Positions 51,030-60,320 of a DNA stretch of 64,000 nucleotides are shown here, piece after piece; the stretch's first letter is position 1; every line of letters begins with the position of its first letter. The notes below the pieces were generated by a model. The model was not told the DNA's origin, made no database searches, and saw only the letters and a list, made by a program, of their open reading frames with translations. The stretch spans positions 62,001 to 126,000 of the forward strand of contig NZ_JBEDYP020000014.1 in the NCBI RefSeq assembly GCF_040117685.2. The letters are read 5' to 3'. The translations under genes were made by a program, and so were the position numbers. Source of the DNA: Gracilimonas sp040117685. GTDB lineage: Bacteria; Bacteroidota; Rhodothermia; Balneolales; Balneolaceae.

Positions 51030-52928
51030 ATGTGGCTTAATATAAAATCGTTCGACGAGTACAAAGAGAACTTCCAGGAAAGTGAAAAAGACCGGTTGAA
51101 GTTCTGGGATCATGAGGCCGGGACGTTCTATTGGCGAAAGCGGTGGGATAAAACCCAAAGCGGGAGTTTTGAAGATGCAAACATCAAATGGTTTGAAGGC
51201 GGCAAGCTGAATATCACAGAAAATGCATTAGACCGCCATCTGAATACTATTGGTAATAAAACGGCATTTATATTTGAACCGAATCACCCGGATTCCTTTC
51301 GTCGAACCATTACCTATAAACAGCTGCATGAGGATGTTTGTCGTTTTGCAAATGTACTGGAAAGTAAAGGCATCAAAAAAGGCGATCGGGTAGTTATTTA
51401 TATGGCGATGACTCCTGAACTGGTAATCGCGGCACTTGCCTGTGCCCGTATTGGAGCGGTTCATTCTATTGTATTTGCAGGCTTTTCAGCCCAGTCACTA
51501 TCTGAGCGAATCAACGATTGCGAGGCGAAGATGCTAATTACGAACGACGGACTTCGCCGTGGTGATAAGCACGTTCCACTTAAAGACATTTCTGATGAAG
51601 CACTGGAAAGCAGTCCATCTATTGAAAGTGTAATTGTTTGCCAGCGCACCAACCGTGAAATAGACTGGAAAGAAGGGCGTGATGAATGGTGGCATAACCT
51701 GATCCGGAATGCATCGAGAGAGCATGAAGCGGTTGAGATGGATGCTGAAGACCCGTTATTCATATTGTATACCTCAGGTTCTACTGGTAAGCCCAAAGGA
51801 GTTGTACATACCTGTGGCGGGTATATGGTTTATACCAGCTATTCGTTCCGGCAGGTGTTTCAGGTAGGAGCCGATGACATCTATTGGTGTACAGCGGATG
51901 CCGGATGGATTACGGGACACAGCTACATTATTTACGGTCCATTATTTAACGGAGCAACCGGAATTATTTTTGAAGGAACGCCTACCTATCCGGATGCCGG
52001 CCGGTTGTGGGAGGTCGTGGAAAAATATGAAGTAACCCATTTCTATACGGCGCCGACAGCTATTCGTGCGCTGATGTCATACGATATTGATTATGTGAAG
52101 AAGTATGATCTGAGCTCACTGAAGGTACTGGGTACAGTGGGTGAACCGATTAATGAAGAAGCCTGGCATTGGTATGATGAACACATTGGCGGCGGTGAAT
52201 GCCCGATTGTAGATACCTGGTGGCAGACCGAAACCGGAGGTATTATGATTTCACCACTGGCCGGGATCACCCCAACCAAGCCCGGATTTGCGACTTTGCC
52301 ATTACCGGGGGTTTTCCCAGTGTTAATGGATGAAGATGGAAATGAGATTGAAGGAAATGACGTATCCGGAAACTTATGTATCAAACATCCATGGCCATCT
52401 ATTGCCCGAACGGTGTACGGAGATCATGACCGGTATATTCAAACCTATCTGAGTACTTACAAGGGCTATTATTTTACCGGCGATGGTTGCCGCAGGGATG
52501 AAGACGGCTATTACCGAATTACAGGCCGCGTGGATGACGTGCTGAACGTTTCCGGCCACCGTCTGGGAACTGCCGAAATTGAAAATGCCCTTGATGAGCA
52601 TGAGAAAGTTGTGGAAACAGCGGTTGTTGGATATCCGCACGACATTAAAGGGCAGGGCGTATTTGCCTTTATGATTTGTGATGAGGAAATCAAAGATCCG
52701 GAAGCATTCAAGAAAGAGCTGAATGATCTGGTTACCAAGATTATCAGTCCGATTGCCAAACCGGATAAAATTCAAATCGTTGCGGGATTACCGAAAACGC
52801 GTTCAGGTAAAATCATGCGCCGTATTCTTAGAAAGATTGCCGCCAATGATCTGGACAATTTAGGTGATACTTCTACCTTGCTGGATCCAAGTGTGGTGGA
52901 AGATATCAAGAAAGGAACCGCTTATTGA
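51030..52928 (+). CDS. acs: Acetyl-CoA synthetase
   Basis: A 632-residue AMP-forming enzyme, acetate plus ATP plus CoA to acetyl-CoA. The AMP-binding P-loop is FILYTSGSTGKPKGVVHT, the acetate-pocket region is DTWWQTETGG, the hinge is YYRITGRVDDVLNVSGHRLGTAEIE, and the C-terminal catalytic lysine, target of acetylation control, is in PKTRSGKIMRRILRK. Length is normal. A strong terminator follows. Confidence 0.96.
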   Translation: MWLNIKSFDEYKENFQESEKDRLKFWDHEAGTFYWRKRWDKTQSGSFEDANIKWFEGGKLNITENALDRHLNTIGNKTAFIFEPNHPDSFRRTITYKQLHEDVCRFANVLESKGIKKGDRVVIYMAMTPELVIAALACARIGAVHSIVFAGFSAQSLSERINDCEAKMLITNDGLRRGDKHVPLKDISDEALESSPSIESVIVCQRTNREIDWKEGRDEWWHNLIRNASREHEAVEMDAEDPLFILYTSGSTGKPKGVVHTCGGYMVYTSYSFRQVFQVGADDIYWCTADAGWITGHSYIIYGPLFNGATGIIFEGTPTYPDAGRLWEVVEKYEVTHFYTAPTAIRALMSYDIDYVKKYDLSSLKVLGTVGEPINEEAWHWYDEHIGGGECPIVDTWWQTETGGIMISPLAGITPTKPGFATLPLPGVFPVLMDEDGNEIEGNDVSGNLCIKHPWPSIARTVYGDHDRYIQTYLSTYKGYYFTGDGCRRDEDGYYRITGRVDDVLNVSGHRLGTAEIENALDEHEKVVETAVVGYPHDIKGQGVFAFMICDEEIKDPEAFKKELNDLVTKIISPIAKPDKIQIVAGLPKTRSGKIMRRILRKIAANDLDNLGDTSTLLDPSVVEDIKKGTAY

Positions 52929-52960
52929 TTTAGCAAAAGTGAAGTTTTCAATAGAATTTC

Positions 52961-52996
52961 AACCCTGTCCGTATAAAAAAACGGGCAGGGTTTTTT
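52961..52996 (+). terminator. Rho-independent terminator after acs
   Basis: AACCCTG pairs with CAGGGTT, with an inner CCGT/ACGG pair and an A-rich loop. A T-run follows. Confidence 0.85.
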
Positions 52997-53041
52997 ATGA
53001 TTCGTTGTCAAAATTATTCGGATCAGGTTGATTCTGATTGT

Positions 53042-53422
53042 TTAGAATGTAAGTACATAACCAACCGGAAGCAGAAGGAGACTGATCATCAGTATAATCA
53101 GTCGAAAGCGTGTTTTGACGAACATCGGGTGAAAGAAGAGTCCAAAGGTGAGGGGCTTTTCGTTGGTCATCCAATCGTAATAGTGGTGGCGGTGAACAGA
53201 GCCCAATGCCATGGTCACGTGACCATGCAATATGGTAAGCATGAAAGGAACGGCAAAGAAAAAAGCCCCGATATATCTGAACAAGATATCCATACCGATT
53301 AAACCGGCTCCAAAATAATACGGCCACGCAAAAAGCACCATCATTGGAACAGTAAGCAACCAGTTGATGATGGAAATACGCTTATAGTTGGATTCGTTTA
53401 ATTCTGACAAGGAAATGTTCAA
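53042..53422 (-). CDS. Four-helix membrane protein of unknown function
   Basis: A 126-residue membrane protein with hydrophobic segments at about 18-36, 40-54, 56-72 and 105-124. A His-rich loop LHGHVTMALGSVHRHHYYDW lies between helices 3 and 4, which could hold a metal. I do not recognise the family. It reads in the same direction as ald upstream, but is separated from it by a palindrome. Confidence 0.65.
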   Translation of the reverse strand: MNISLSELNESNYKRISIINWLLTVPMMVLFAWPYYFGAGLIGMDILFRYIGAFFFAVPFMLTILHGHVTMALGSVHRHHYYDWMTNEKPLTFGLFFHPMFVKTRFRLIILMISLLLLPVGYVLTF

Positions 53423-53427
53423 TTTTA

Positions 53428-53470
53428 AATGTTAAGTGTTAATGAGCTAAGACATTTAACACTTAACATT
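53428..53470. repeat. Gene-end palindrome, 15-bp arms
   Basis: AATGTTAAGTGTTAA (53428-53442) and TTAACACTTAACATT (53456-53470) are perfect reverse complements around a 13-base loop, between ald and the membrane-protein gene. Confidence 0.85.
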
Positions 53471-53482
53471 AATCATTTAAAA

Positions 53483-54697
53483 TCAAATTTGGGAAGCAAT
53501 CAGCATTTCAATTTCCCGATAGGGCATATCGAACATTTTGGCCAGCGTTTTCTTTGTAATGTGCTTTTTGTAGGAATAAGTACCATTTCTAAGTGCAACA
53601 TTTTCCCATAAACACTCTTTGATTCCTCCGGCGTTTCCAATTGCCAAAACATAAGGTACCAATACATTATTCAAGGCGTAAGTAGCTGTACGGGGCACAT
53701 TCGCCGGAATATTGGGCACGCAATGATGGATAACATCATGCTCGGAATAAACAGGATTTGAGTGTGTGGTTGGCCGGCTGGTGGCTACACATCCACCCTG
53801 ATCAATAACGGTATCCACGATTACACTTCCGGCTTTCATTCCGGCAACCATTTCATCGGTTACCCAACAGGGAGACCGCTCTCCTTCAGCCATTGCTGCG
53901 CCAATTATAATATCCGCAAACTTTAAAGCGGTACTTAAATACTGATGATTAGCCACAGCGGTGATTATTCGCCGGTCTAGTGCATTCTCGAGCCTGCGCA
54001 GAGCGGTTAAATCAGTATCCATCACAAAAACCTGGGCACCATATCCCAGAGCTGTACGTGCGGCATATTCACCGGTAATGCCAGCTCCTAAAATAACCAC
54101 AGTTGCAGGAGGGACTCCGGAAATTCCACCTAACATTATTCCCTGTCCACCGCTCATGCTTTCCAGGTAATGAGCCGCAATTTGTACCGACATCGACCCC
54201 GTAATTTCATGCATCATTCGTACGATGGGAAACTCTTTGTCTTCCCCGCGAATAAATTCATATCCAATTCCGGTAATGGATTTTTCGGTAAGTGCCTTCA
54301 GGTAATCCTCAGTTTGGCTACCCATGTGAAGAGCAGAAATCAAAGACTGGCCGGGCTGTAATAGCTCGAACTCATCTTTAGTTAGAGGGGCAATCTTCAG
54401 AATTAAATCAGACTTCTTGAAGACATCATCTGGGGAGTAGGCCACTTCAGCACCTGCATCGGCATATTCACGGTCCGGAAAATTGGCATCTTCACCGGCT
54501 CCTTTTTCGATAAAGATTTCATGTCCGTTCGCCCTCAGGATGGAAACCCCGCCGGGTGTTAGCGACACCCGACGCTCATCAAAAGAAATCTCTTTGGGTA
54601 AACCTATTTTCAGGGACACCTCACTTTTGGAACGCATAAGATGTTTCTCCAGCGTCTTTAGTCCAATCTGTTCGGTGTCCAGCGGTTTAATATCCAT
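53483..54697 (-). CDS. ald: Alanine dehydrogenase
   Basis: A 404-residue NAD-dependent enzyme interconverting alanine and pyruvate plus ammonia. The N-terminal substrate domain shows GLPKEISFDERRVSLTPGGV, the active-site region ISALHMGSQTE, and the NAD domain VVILGAGITGEYAARTALGYGAQVFVMDTD. The region SVIVDTVIDQGGCVATSRPTTHSNPVY is the family signature. It has about 30 extra residues at the N-terminus, which is usual for the Bacteroidota form. Transhydrogenase alpha subunits are related, but the HSNP region favours Ald. Confidence 0.93.
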   Translation of the reverse strand: MDIKPLDTEQIGLKTLEKHLMRSKSEVSLKIGLPKEISFDERRVSLTPGGVSILRANGHEIFIEKGAGEDANFPDREYADAGAEVAYSPDDVFKKSDLILKIAPLTKDEFELLQPGQSLISALHMGSQTEDYLKALTEKSITGIGYEFIRGEDKEFPIVRMMHEITGSMSVQIAAHYLESMSGGQGIMLGGISGVPPATVVILGAGITGEYAARTALGYGAQVFVMDTDLTALRRLENALDRRIITAVANHQYLSTALKFADIIIGAAMAEGERSPCWVTDEMVAGMKAGSVIVDTVIDQGGCVATSRPTTHSNPVYSEHDVIHHCVPNIPANVPRTATYALNNVLVPYVLAIGNAGGIKECLWENVALRNGTYSYKKHITKKTLAKMFDMPYREIEMLIASQI

Positions 54698-54766
54698 ATA
54701 CAGCGGGGCTTAGGTGAATTTCGGGAAGATAGGGAATTTTGAGGAGTGATTGGTGGTGGGAGATAT

Positions 54767-54829
54767 GGTGATATAGTGATAGGGTGATATGGTAGTTATT
54801 CATTTCTTTCACCCTATCACTATATCACC
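54767..54829. repeat. Perfect 21-bp inverted repeat (gene-end palindrome)
   Basis: The arm at 54767-54787 (GGTGATATAGTGATAGGGTG plus A) and the arm at 54809-54829 are exact reverse complements around a 21-base loop, between ald and ligA. The same words appear in a weaker hairpin at 31552. Confidence 0.88.
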
Positions 54830-54839
54830 TTTTCACTAC

Positions 54840-56837
54840 TCATTCTCCAATTAAATCCCGGAATTTGGCTTCATCCAAAACGGTGACTCCAAGCTCATTG
54901 GCCTTATCAAGTTTACTTCCGGCTGATTCACCGGCTAAAACATAATCTGTGTTACCGCTTACGGAAGAGGCTGTCTTCCCTCCGTGTTTTTCAATCAGAT
55001 TGGTAGCTTCTTTTCTTGTATAAGTGGGAAGGGAGCCGGTAAGTACAAATTTCTTCCCTTCGAATATATTGGATGCGAGCTCTTCTTCCTCTAATTCAAA
55101 CTGAAGTCCTTTTTCTTTAAGGTGTCGTACAATTGCCCTATTCTTTTCATTACTGAAGAAATCAACCACCGACTCGGCTATTCTGGGACCGATGGAATCT
55201 ACGTCAGTCAGTTCCTCTTCGGAGAGCGATTGTAACTTCTCCATAGATTTAAAAGCCTTGGCTAAATCTTTGGCCACGGTTTTACCGACAAAGCGAATAC
55301 CCAGCGCATAAATAACCCGTTCAAAAGGCTGCTCCTTACTTTTTCCGATGGCATCAATCAGGTTCTGTGCACTTTTCTCTGCCATGCGTTCCAGTTCCAC
55401 AATCTGCTCTTTCTTCAAGTCATACAGATCGGCATAGGTTTGAATAAGTCCTTCGGAAACCAGCTGATCTACCACAGATTCTCCCAGCCCTTCAATATCC
55501 ATGGCATCGCGGGAAGCAAAATGTTCAATGCGAATGCGCACCTGGGGCGGACAAGTAGGATTTACGCACCGCCAGGCGACTTCATCTTCGTATTTGATGA
55601 GTTCGGAATCACAAGCCGGGCAGGTTTTCGGAAATTTGAACGGCTTACTTCGATCCTTACGATCCGGGTTGACCACACTTATAACCTGCGGAATAATTTC
55701 CCCGGCTTTCTCAACTACAACGGTATCACCAATTCGAATATCTTTTCGCTGAATTTCATCTTCGTTGTGAAGAGAGGCTCGTTTTACCGTAGTGCCGGCT
55801 AATTCAACAGCCTCCAGTTCAGCAACCGGAGTGATAGTACCCAGCCGGCCAACCTGGAGGGTAATATCGTTTATGGTAGTAGTGGCCTGCTCGGCCTCAA
55901 ATTTATAGGCGATGGCCCAGCGGGGGAATTTGGATGTCGTTCCGAGTTCTTCCCTGAGATGGCTTTGATTTACCTTTATTACCACGCCATCGGTTTCGTA
56001 TGGAAGCTGATGACGCAAATCGTCCCACTCTTTGATTACAGAATGAACTTCGCTTATGGAAGTACACACTTTATAATATTCTGAAACCGGAAGACCAAAT
56101 TCGGCTAACCGTTCTGCTCTAAGAAACTGAGTTAATGAATGGTCTTCTTTATCCAGCAGCAAATCGAAAGCAAAAAAGCGGATAGGGCGTTGGGAAACTG
56201 CTTTAGGATCCTGCATTTTCAATGATCCTGCCGTGGAGTTTCTGGGATTAGCGAAAACAGCGAGCCCCTGTTCTTCGCGGTGTTGGTTCATACGGGCAAA
56301 AGCCTCGCGCTCCATATAGGCTTCACCCCGAACTTCAACCACCTGAGGATAATCTCCCTCCAGTTTCAAGGGGATATCACGGATGGTTTTTACATTGTTG
56401 GTGATGTCGTCTCCCTGCTGACCATCACCACGGGTAGCCCCCAAAACCAATTTTCCCTCTTCGTAGCGAAGACGGAGGGAAGCTCCATCAAATTTCAGCT
56501 CCACCATATACTCATAATCTTCATGGCCGAGTATCTTCTTAACCCGCCCGTCAAAATCATTCAGCTCTTCTTCATTATAAGTATTGTCTAAACTGAGGAG
56601 CGGGACCGGATGCTGAACGGTTTCAAATATTGAAGAGACTTCCCCACCAACTCGTTGTGTAGGGGATTCCGGATCTTGTAGATCAAATTCTTTTTCCAGC
56701 TGTTCGAGTTCTTTGAGGGTTTCATCAAACTCTTTATCGCTCATAAAAGGCTGAGCATCCTGATAATAGGCTTTATTAGCCTGGTCAAGAAGATCACGAA
56801 GTTCGTTTACGCGTTTTCGGGCTTCTTTCTTTGTCAT
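54840..56837 (-). CDS. ligA: NAD-dependent DNA ligase
   Basis: A 665-residue enzyme. Domains in order: Ia (NAD/NMN), adenylation with the catalytic Lys in ELKFDGASL, OB fold (TTSKFPRWAIAYKFEAEQATT; VGRLGTITPVAELE), zinc finger (CPACDSELIKYEDEVAWRC, CVNPTCP), helix-hairpin-helix repeats, and C-terminal BRCT (GKKFVLTGSLPTYTRKEATNLIE). All are intact. It is the general replicative ligase and is separate from the 'ligase-associated' repair pair at 47.8-50.9 kb. Confidence 0.97.
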   Translation of the reverse strand: MTKKEARKRVNELRDLLDQANKAYYQDAQPFMSDKEFDETLKELEQLEKEFDLQDPESPTQRVGGEVSSIFETVQHPVPLLSLDNTYNEEELNDFDGRVKKILGHEDYEYMVELKFDGASLRLRYEEGKLVLGATRGDGQQGDDITNNVKTIRDIPLKLEGDYPQVVEVRGEAYMEREAFARMNQHREEQGLAVFANPRNSTAGSLKMQDPKAVSQRPIRFFAFDLLLDKEDHSLTQFLRAERLAEFGLPVSEYYKVCTSISEVHSVIKEWDDLRHQLPYETDGVVIKVNQSHLREELGTTSKFPRWAIAYKFEAEQATTTINDITLQVGRLGTITPVAELEAVELAGTTVKRASLHNEDEIQRKDIRIGDTVVVEKAGEIIPQVISVVNPDRKDRSKPFKFPKTCPACDSELIKYEDEVAWRCVNPTCPPQVRIRIEHFASRDAMDIEGLGESVVDQLVSEGLIQTYADLYDLKKEQIVELERMAEKSAQNLIDAIGKSKEQPFERVIYALGIRFVGKTVAKDLAKAFKSMEKLQSLSEEELTDVDSIGPRIAESVVDFFSNEKNRAIVRHLKEKGLQFELEEEELASNIFEGKKFVLTGSLPTYTRKEATNLIEKHGGKTASSVSGNTDYVLAGESAGSKLDKANELGVTVLDEAKFRDLIGE

Positions 56838-56849
56838 TGTATAATGCTG

Positions 56850-57935
56850 CTAAAATCTGATTCTGTAAACGGTGCTGTCCGGCGGGCCTACGCTGAGTGG
56901 AAATTCATTGGGTGGCGGAGCAAGGTATCGGGGCTGATCCAGCATATCCCGTGTTATCATGATGGAGTTGAAAGCGGAATTAAAATAATTCTGGCGTGGA
57001 TTCTCAATTACATGTCCGTTAAACATTAACAGCAGCCTGCTGTATTGGCCGCGAACCAGCAAGGTATCATTGAAATCGAAGTAATAGGATTCCCCTTGCT
57101 CCATCCAAAAAGGGTTGGTTCGCCAGTTTAAATCGCTGGTCACGCGAATAGGTTCAAGTTGTCCGTACGCCGCATAAACTGAAATGGTAAGGGTGTCATC
57201 CAGTTCTATAGGGTCTGCCGGAGTTGTTTGCTCATTTGCATTAGCCGGTGTTTCCCCCGTTTCGGTTTCATTATTCTCAGTGATAGCAGTGGAATCTACC
57301 GGTGCAGGGGGAATGGCATTTTGATCAGATGGTTCTTCTGTTGGCTGCTCGGTTTCTGCGGTTTCATTTTGGAAAAAAGAACCGAGATCGTCCCAGAATA
57401 TATACCCTGTTGTTCCAAGGGACCCTGCAATCACTAAAATCAATACAAACAGCCAAACCCTGGAATTCTTACTCACCGTAGTGAATTTTCGTCCCATATC
57501 TGCCCAGTTAATGAAATCTTCATCCGGTGCAGGTGGAGTTCTTTTTGGTTCAGTGGACTCCGGTTTAGGTTCCGGCTCCTGAAAGGAATGTTGGTCTTTA
57601 TCAGGGCTTTCAGAAGGGAGTGTGTCTTTGGGGTCTAAATTGAATTGTGCCTCGGTCATCTCTTCTGCAGATTCTCCAATCAAGCTGCCTGAATATGTGC
57701 CATCTTCAACTTCATCGAGTGCCTGAACAATTTCCTCATCATCAATTTTTAAAACCTTGGCATAGCTTCTTACAAAGCTGCGGACATAGGTTTTGTTCTT
57801 CCCTGAATCAGAGAAAATGCTATTATTCTCAATGCTTTGGAGTGTAGTGAGAGGAATTTTAATAGCATTTTGTATATCCTCTAATGAGAGGTTTTGGCTT
57901 TTACGTATAGAGGCAAGGTCTTTTCCCAGAGACAT
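56850..57935 (-). CDS. RodZ-like helix-turn-helix membrane protein
   Basis: A 361-residue protein. The N-terminal 75 residues form a Xre/RodZ HTH (GKDLASIRKSQNLSLEDIQNAIKIPLTTLQSIEN; TYVRSFVRSYAKVL). An acidic, proline-rich linker follows, then one membrane helix (about 160-182, VWLFVLILVIAGSLGTTGYIF), another low-complexity linker, and a C-terminal beta domain like DUF4115. RodZ links the MreB cytoskeleton with the wall machinery. Located just upstream of ligA on the same strand, 12 bp apart. Confidence 0.87.
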   Translation of the reverse strand: MSLGKDLASIRKSQNLSLEDIQNAIKIPLTTLQSIENNSIFSDSGKNKTYVRSFVRSYAKVLKIDDEEIVQALDEVEDGTYSGSLIGESAEEMTEAQFNLDPKDTLPSESPDKDQHSFQEPEPKPESTEPKRTPPAPDEDFINWADMGRKFTTVSKNSRVWLFVLILVIAGSLGTTGYIFWDDLGSFFQNETAETEQPTEEPSDQNAIPPAPVDSTAITENNETETGETPANANEQTTPADPIELDDTLTISVYAAYGQLEPIRVTSDLNWRTNPFWMEQGESYYFDFNDTLLVRGQYSRLLLMFNGHVIENPRQNYFNSAFNSIMITRDMLDQPRYLAPPPNEFPLSVGPPDSTVYRIRF

Positions 57936-58033
57936 ATAAAAAGATTTTGATCTGCTTACAAAATTATAAGAAGCTAAGTAATTAAATGTGATAGGAAAAG
58001 CAAACTTTTAGCTTTAATTGATGCGGAAAAATT

Positions 58034-58738
58034 ATGCTGCTTACAAAATTTAAAGAAGGGGTTTTAGAAGTTTTATTTCCCAAAGTATGTACGGTTTGCG
58101 GGTTGAAACTATCGACCAATGAGAACTTTGTCTGTAACCCATGCTTGAATGAAAAATTCGAAGAGGCCTGCCGGACCGGAAAACAAACTTCCGGCGATAT
58201 TCTGCTGCCGGAAGGGATTCATTTACAGCATGCGCTGTGGAATTTTGATAAAGGCGGTCACCTTCAGGAGCTTTTGCATCAGCTTAAGTATAACCGGTTA
58301 ATAGGCGTGGGAGAAGATGTAGGGCGGCAATTGGGTAAAAGTCTGCTTGGCAATCCTCTGTTCGTTAATAAAATCAAAAATAAGAAAGCACTGCTGCTTC
58401 CGGTTCCCCTGCATAAAAAGAAAAGAAGAATGCGGGGCTATAATCAGGCTTTTCATATTGCAAAAGGGGTGGCCGAGGTAACGAATCTGCATATTATAAA
58501 GCAGGAAACGGTCATCAGGACAAAGAACACGAGTACACAAACCGGTTTCACCCTGGAAAAGCGAAGAAAGAATATTGCCGGGGCTTTTCAGGTACAGAAA
58601 CCAGAAGCTATTAAAGATGCCGTGTGTATTGTGGTTGATGATGTATTTACCACCGGAGCTACCACATTTGAGCTGGCATCCAAGCTTAAGGAAGCAGGGT
58701 GCCGGGAAATTATGATAGCCACGGTTGCCCAGGCCTGA
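58034..58738 (+). CDS. comF: ComF-family phosphoribosyltransferase-like protein
   Basis: A 234-residue protein. A four-Cys zinc-binding segment lies at the N-terminus (CTVCGLKLSTNENFVCNPCL), then FDKGGHLQELLHQLKYN, and the PRTase loop CIVVDDVFTTGATTFELA near the C-terminus. ComF/GntX proteins contribute to uptake of DNA in competent species and are widespread otherwise; the biochemical role is not settled. Confidence 0.92.
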   Translation: MLLTKFKEGVLEVLFPKVCTVCGLKLSTNENFVCNPCLNEKFEEACRTGKQTSGDILLPEGIHLQHALWNFDKGGHLQELLHQLKYNRLIGVGEDVGRQLGKSLLGNPLFVNKIKNKKALLLPVPLHKKKRRMRGYNQAFHIAKGVAEVTNLHIIKQETVIRTKNTSTQTGFTLEKRRKNIAGAFQVQKPEAIKDAVCIVVDDVFTTGATTFELASKLKEAGCREIMIATVAQA

Positions 58739-58768
58739 AACCTTCTGTTTTAAAGCCTATATTTGGTC

Positions 58769-59440
58769 ATGGAAAATTTTAAAAGAGGACGTTTTGAATG
58801 GCAGATGCTGGAGCTTCCGGATGGAATTACCACTTCCAACGGAAACTGGTATCATATTACACGGGAAGGAATAGAGAAATATGTGCCGGGCTTGTTGAAG
58901 GAAAAACCCCTGGAGCATATCATAAAGGAAGCCGATGCCTGGGTAAAAAGCTCGAACGGACTGGCTTTGATGCTGTACTTCATTCTAGTGTATGCAACCG
59001 TTGATGCATTATGGGCTTTCCTGATTTCTCTGACGGTTTACTTCTTTTGGTATTTCAATACCGGTGTGTTTGTGAATGTGATCTCGACTCCGATTGCCAA
59101 TCTGTTAAACAAAGATGGTTTTATCTACACCGTTTCCGGGGTATTTCTGATCGGGATCAGTCTCAATGATATGATTGCAGGACTGGGTATAAGCGTTGAA
59201 TTTAATGCCCTTTGGTATGGTTTGGGACTGTTCTTCTTGTTCAAAGTGGGGTTGTTGTCTCTTCTCATTCAATTTCTGCGAAACAAGTTCTTCGGTAAAC
59301 CAAATGTCCCCAAACCGGATCGTGTGTTGAACATGCTGCTTATCCGATATGGCATGAAACACGGTATTTTAACCGGCAAAATCGAGGATATGGAAAAAGA
59401 GCTTATCCGTATAGCCAATTATCATAAGGGGAAGAAGTAA
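58769..59440 (+). CDS. Four-helix membrane protein of unknown function
   Basis: About 223 residues from the ATG at 58769; an upstream in-frame TTG is less likely. The N-terminal half is soluble (RGRFEWQMLELPDGITTSNGNW), with three or four hydrophobic helices (about 68-98, 118-138, 145-170). A soluble tail rich in K/R ends in YHKGKK. I do not recognise the family. It reads out of comF with a 30-bp gap and may be cotranscribed. Confidence 0.65.
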   Translation: MENFKRGRFEWQMLELPDGITTSNGNWYHITREGIEKYVPGLLKEKPLEHIIKEADAWVKSSNGLALMLYFILVYATVDALWAFLISLTVYFFWYFNTGVFVNVISTPIANLLNKDGFIYTVSGVFLIGISLNDMIAGLGISVEFNALWYGLGLFFLFKVGLLSLLIQFLRNKFFGKPNVPKPDRVLNMLLIRYGMKHGILTGKIEDMEKELIRIANYHKGKK

Positions 59441-59476
59441 GGTTCCGGTAATCTCTGCTTTTCACTTAATCTTTCT

Positions 59477-59652
59477 CTCGTTCCGCTGCTCTGCTGCGGA
59501 ACGATTAGTAGAGGCTCTGCCTCAAACTATATATAGTGCCGAATAAAGTTGGGGGGGTAATAGCTATGAAAGTATTTGAGTTGCCGGGCAAACAATTTTT
59601 AATATGAGGCTGAGCCTCAATTGGGCATTCCGGAGCGGAGCACCGTAACGAG
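59477..59652. mobile_element. MITE-like 176-bp element with 48-bp imperfect terminal inverted repeats
   Basis: The first 48 bases (59477-59524) and the reverse complement of the last 48 (59605-59652) match at 37 of 48 positions without gaps. Both contain CTCGTT...TGCTC.GCT.CGGAA and a 13-base palindrome GAGGCT-N-N-GCCTC at the inner end (59511-59523 and 59606-59618). The core has no open frame. No target duplication is evident. It fills the gap between two convergent genes. Confidence 0.65.
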
Positions 59653-59694
59653 GGTAAAACCTGTAAACAAGGTTCAAAAGAAGAGGGACATGGT

Positions 59695-60219
59695 CTACAA
59701 GTACTTCTGTCGAATAATCTCTTTGTGATGTAGCTCATGTCCGGCAATGATAAAGGGGATGGATCTTACCGTAAATTCTGCATTACTGGCGGTTCCCTTC
59801 AGGGAGATCATCTCTTTGGTAATGTTTTGAAAGAGGTGGATGGTAGAGATGCGGACAGCTAAATACTCATTGGCGAGGTTGTGAATTGTCCGGCTGTTGT
59901 AGTTGGAATATTTTACATAGTCATCTTGCTCCATAGAGGGCAGGGGGTTCGGGTCGCGACGGGAAAAGGCTAACCCCCGATAACTAAATACACGCTCTGT
60001 CTCTATGATATGCCCGATCACCTGCTTTACCGTCCATTTGCCTTTGGCATACGCATGGAAAGCTTTATCGCCGGGAATGGCATTAATAAAGGTGTACATC
60101 TCATGCATTTGAGTGTTGAGTGTCTCAATGATATTCCCTTTCGGAACGTGAGAAACATAGCCTGCATAATAATGGGCGTATTCTGAACTGGATGGATATT
60201 CGTTGTCCCATGCTGACAT
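59695..60219 (-). CDS. DinB-family protein
   Basis: About 174 residues from the ATG at 60219, which has GGAG seven bases upstream; the longer frame to 60282 reads through a terminator and has no such site. The DinB-like bundle shows the first His in WTVKQVIGHIIETERVFSY and the later HxxxH in IIAGHELHHKEIIRQKYL. Function unknown, as for the other DinB gene at 34079, with which it shares little detail. Confidence 0.88.
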   Translation of the reverse strand: MSAWDNEYPSSSEYAHYYAGYVSHVPKGNIIETLNTQMHEMYTFINAIPGDKAFHAYAKGKWTVKQVIGHIIETERVFSYRGLAFSRRDPNPLPSMEQDDYVKYSNYNSRTIHNLANEYLAVRISTIHLFQNITKEMISLKGTASNAEFTVRSIPFIIAGHELHHKEIIRQKYL

Positions 60220-60262
60220 GATGATTCTCCTCTTTTTAATTAAGCGACCAACTATATATAAT

Positions 60263-60297
60263 AAAAAAATCCCGCATCTCAATTAAGAAATGCGGGA
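60263..60297 (-). terminator. Rho-independent terminator of the M16 operon
   Basis: TCCCGCATTTCTT / AATTGAGATGCGGGA (minus strand) gives an eight-base GC-rich stem followed by a run of seven T residues. It stops transcription after the M16 gene at 60321 before it reaches the DinB gene. Confidence 0.88.
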
Positions 60298-60320
60298 GTT
60301 GAAAGGGATTAAGAAATGTG

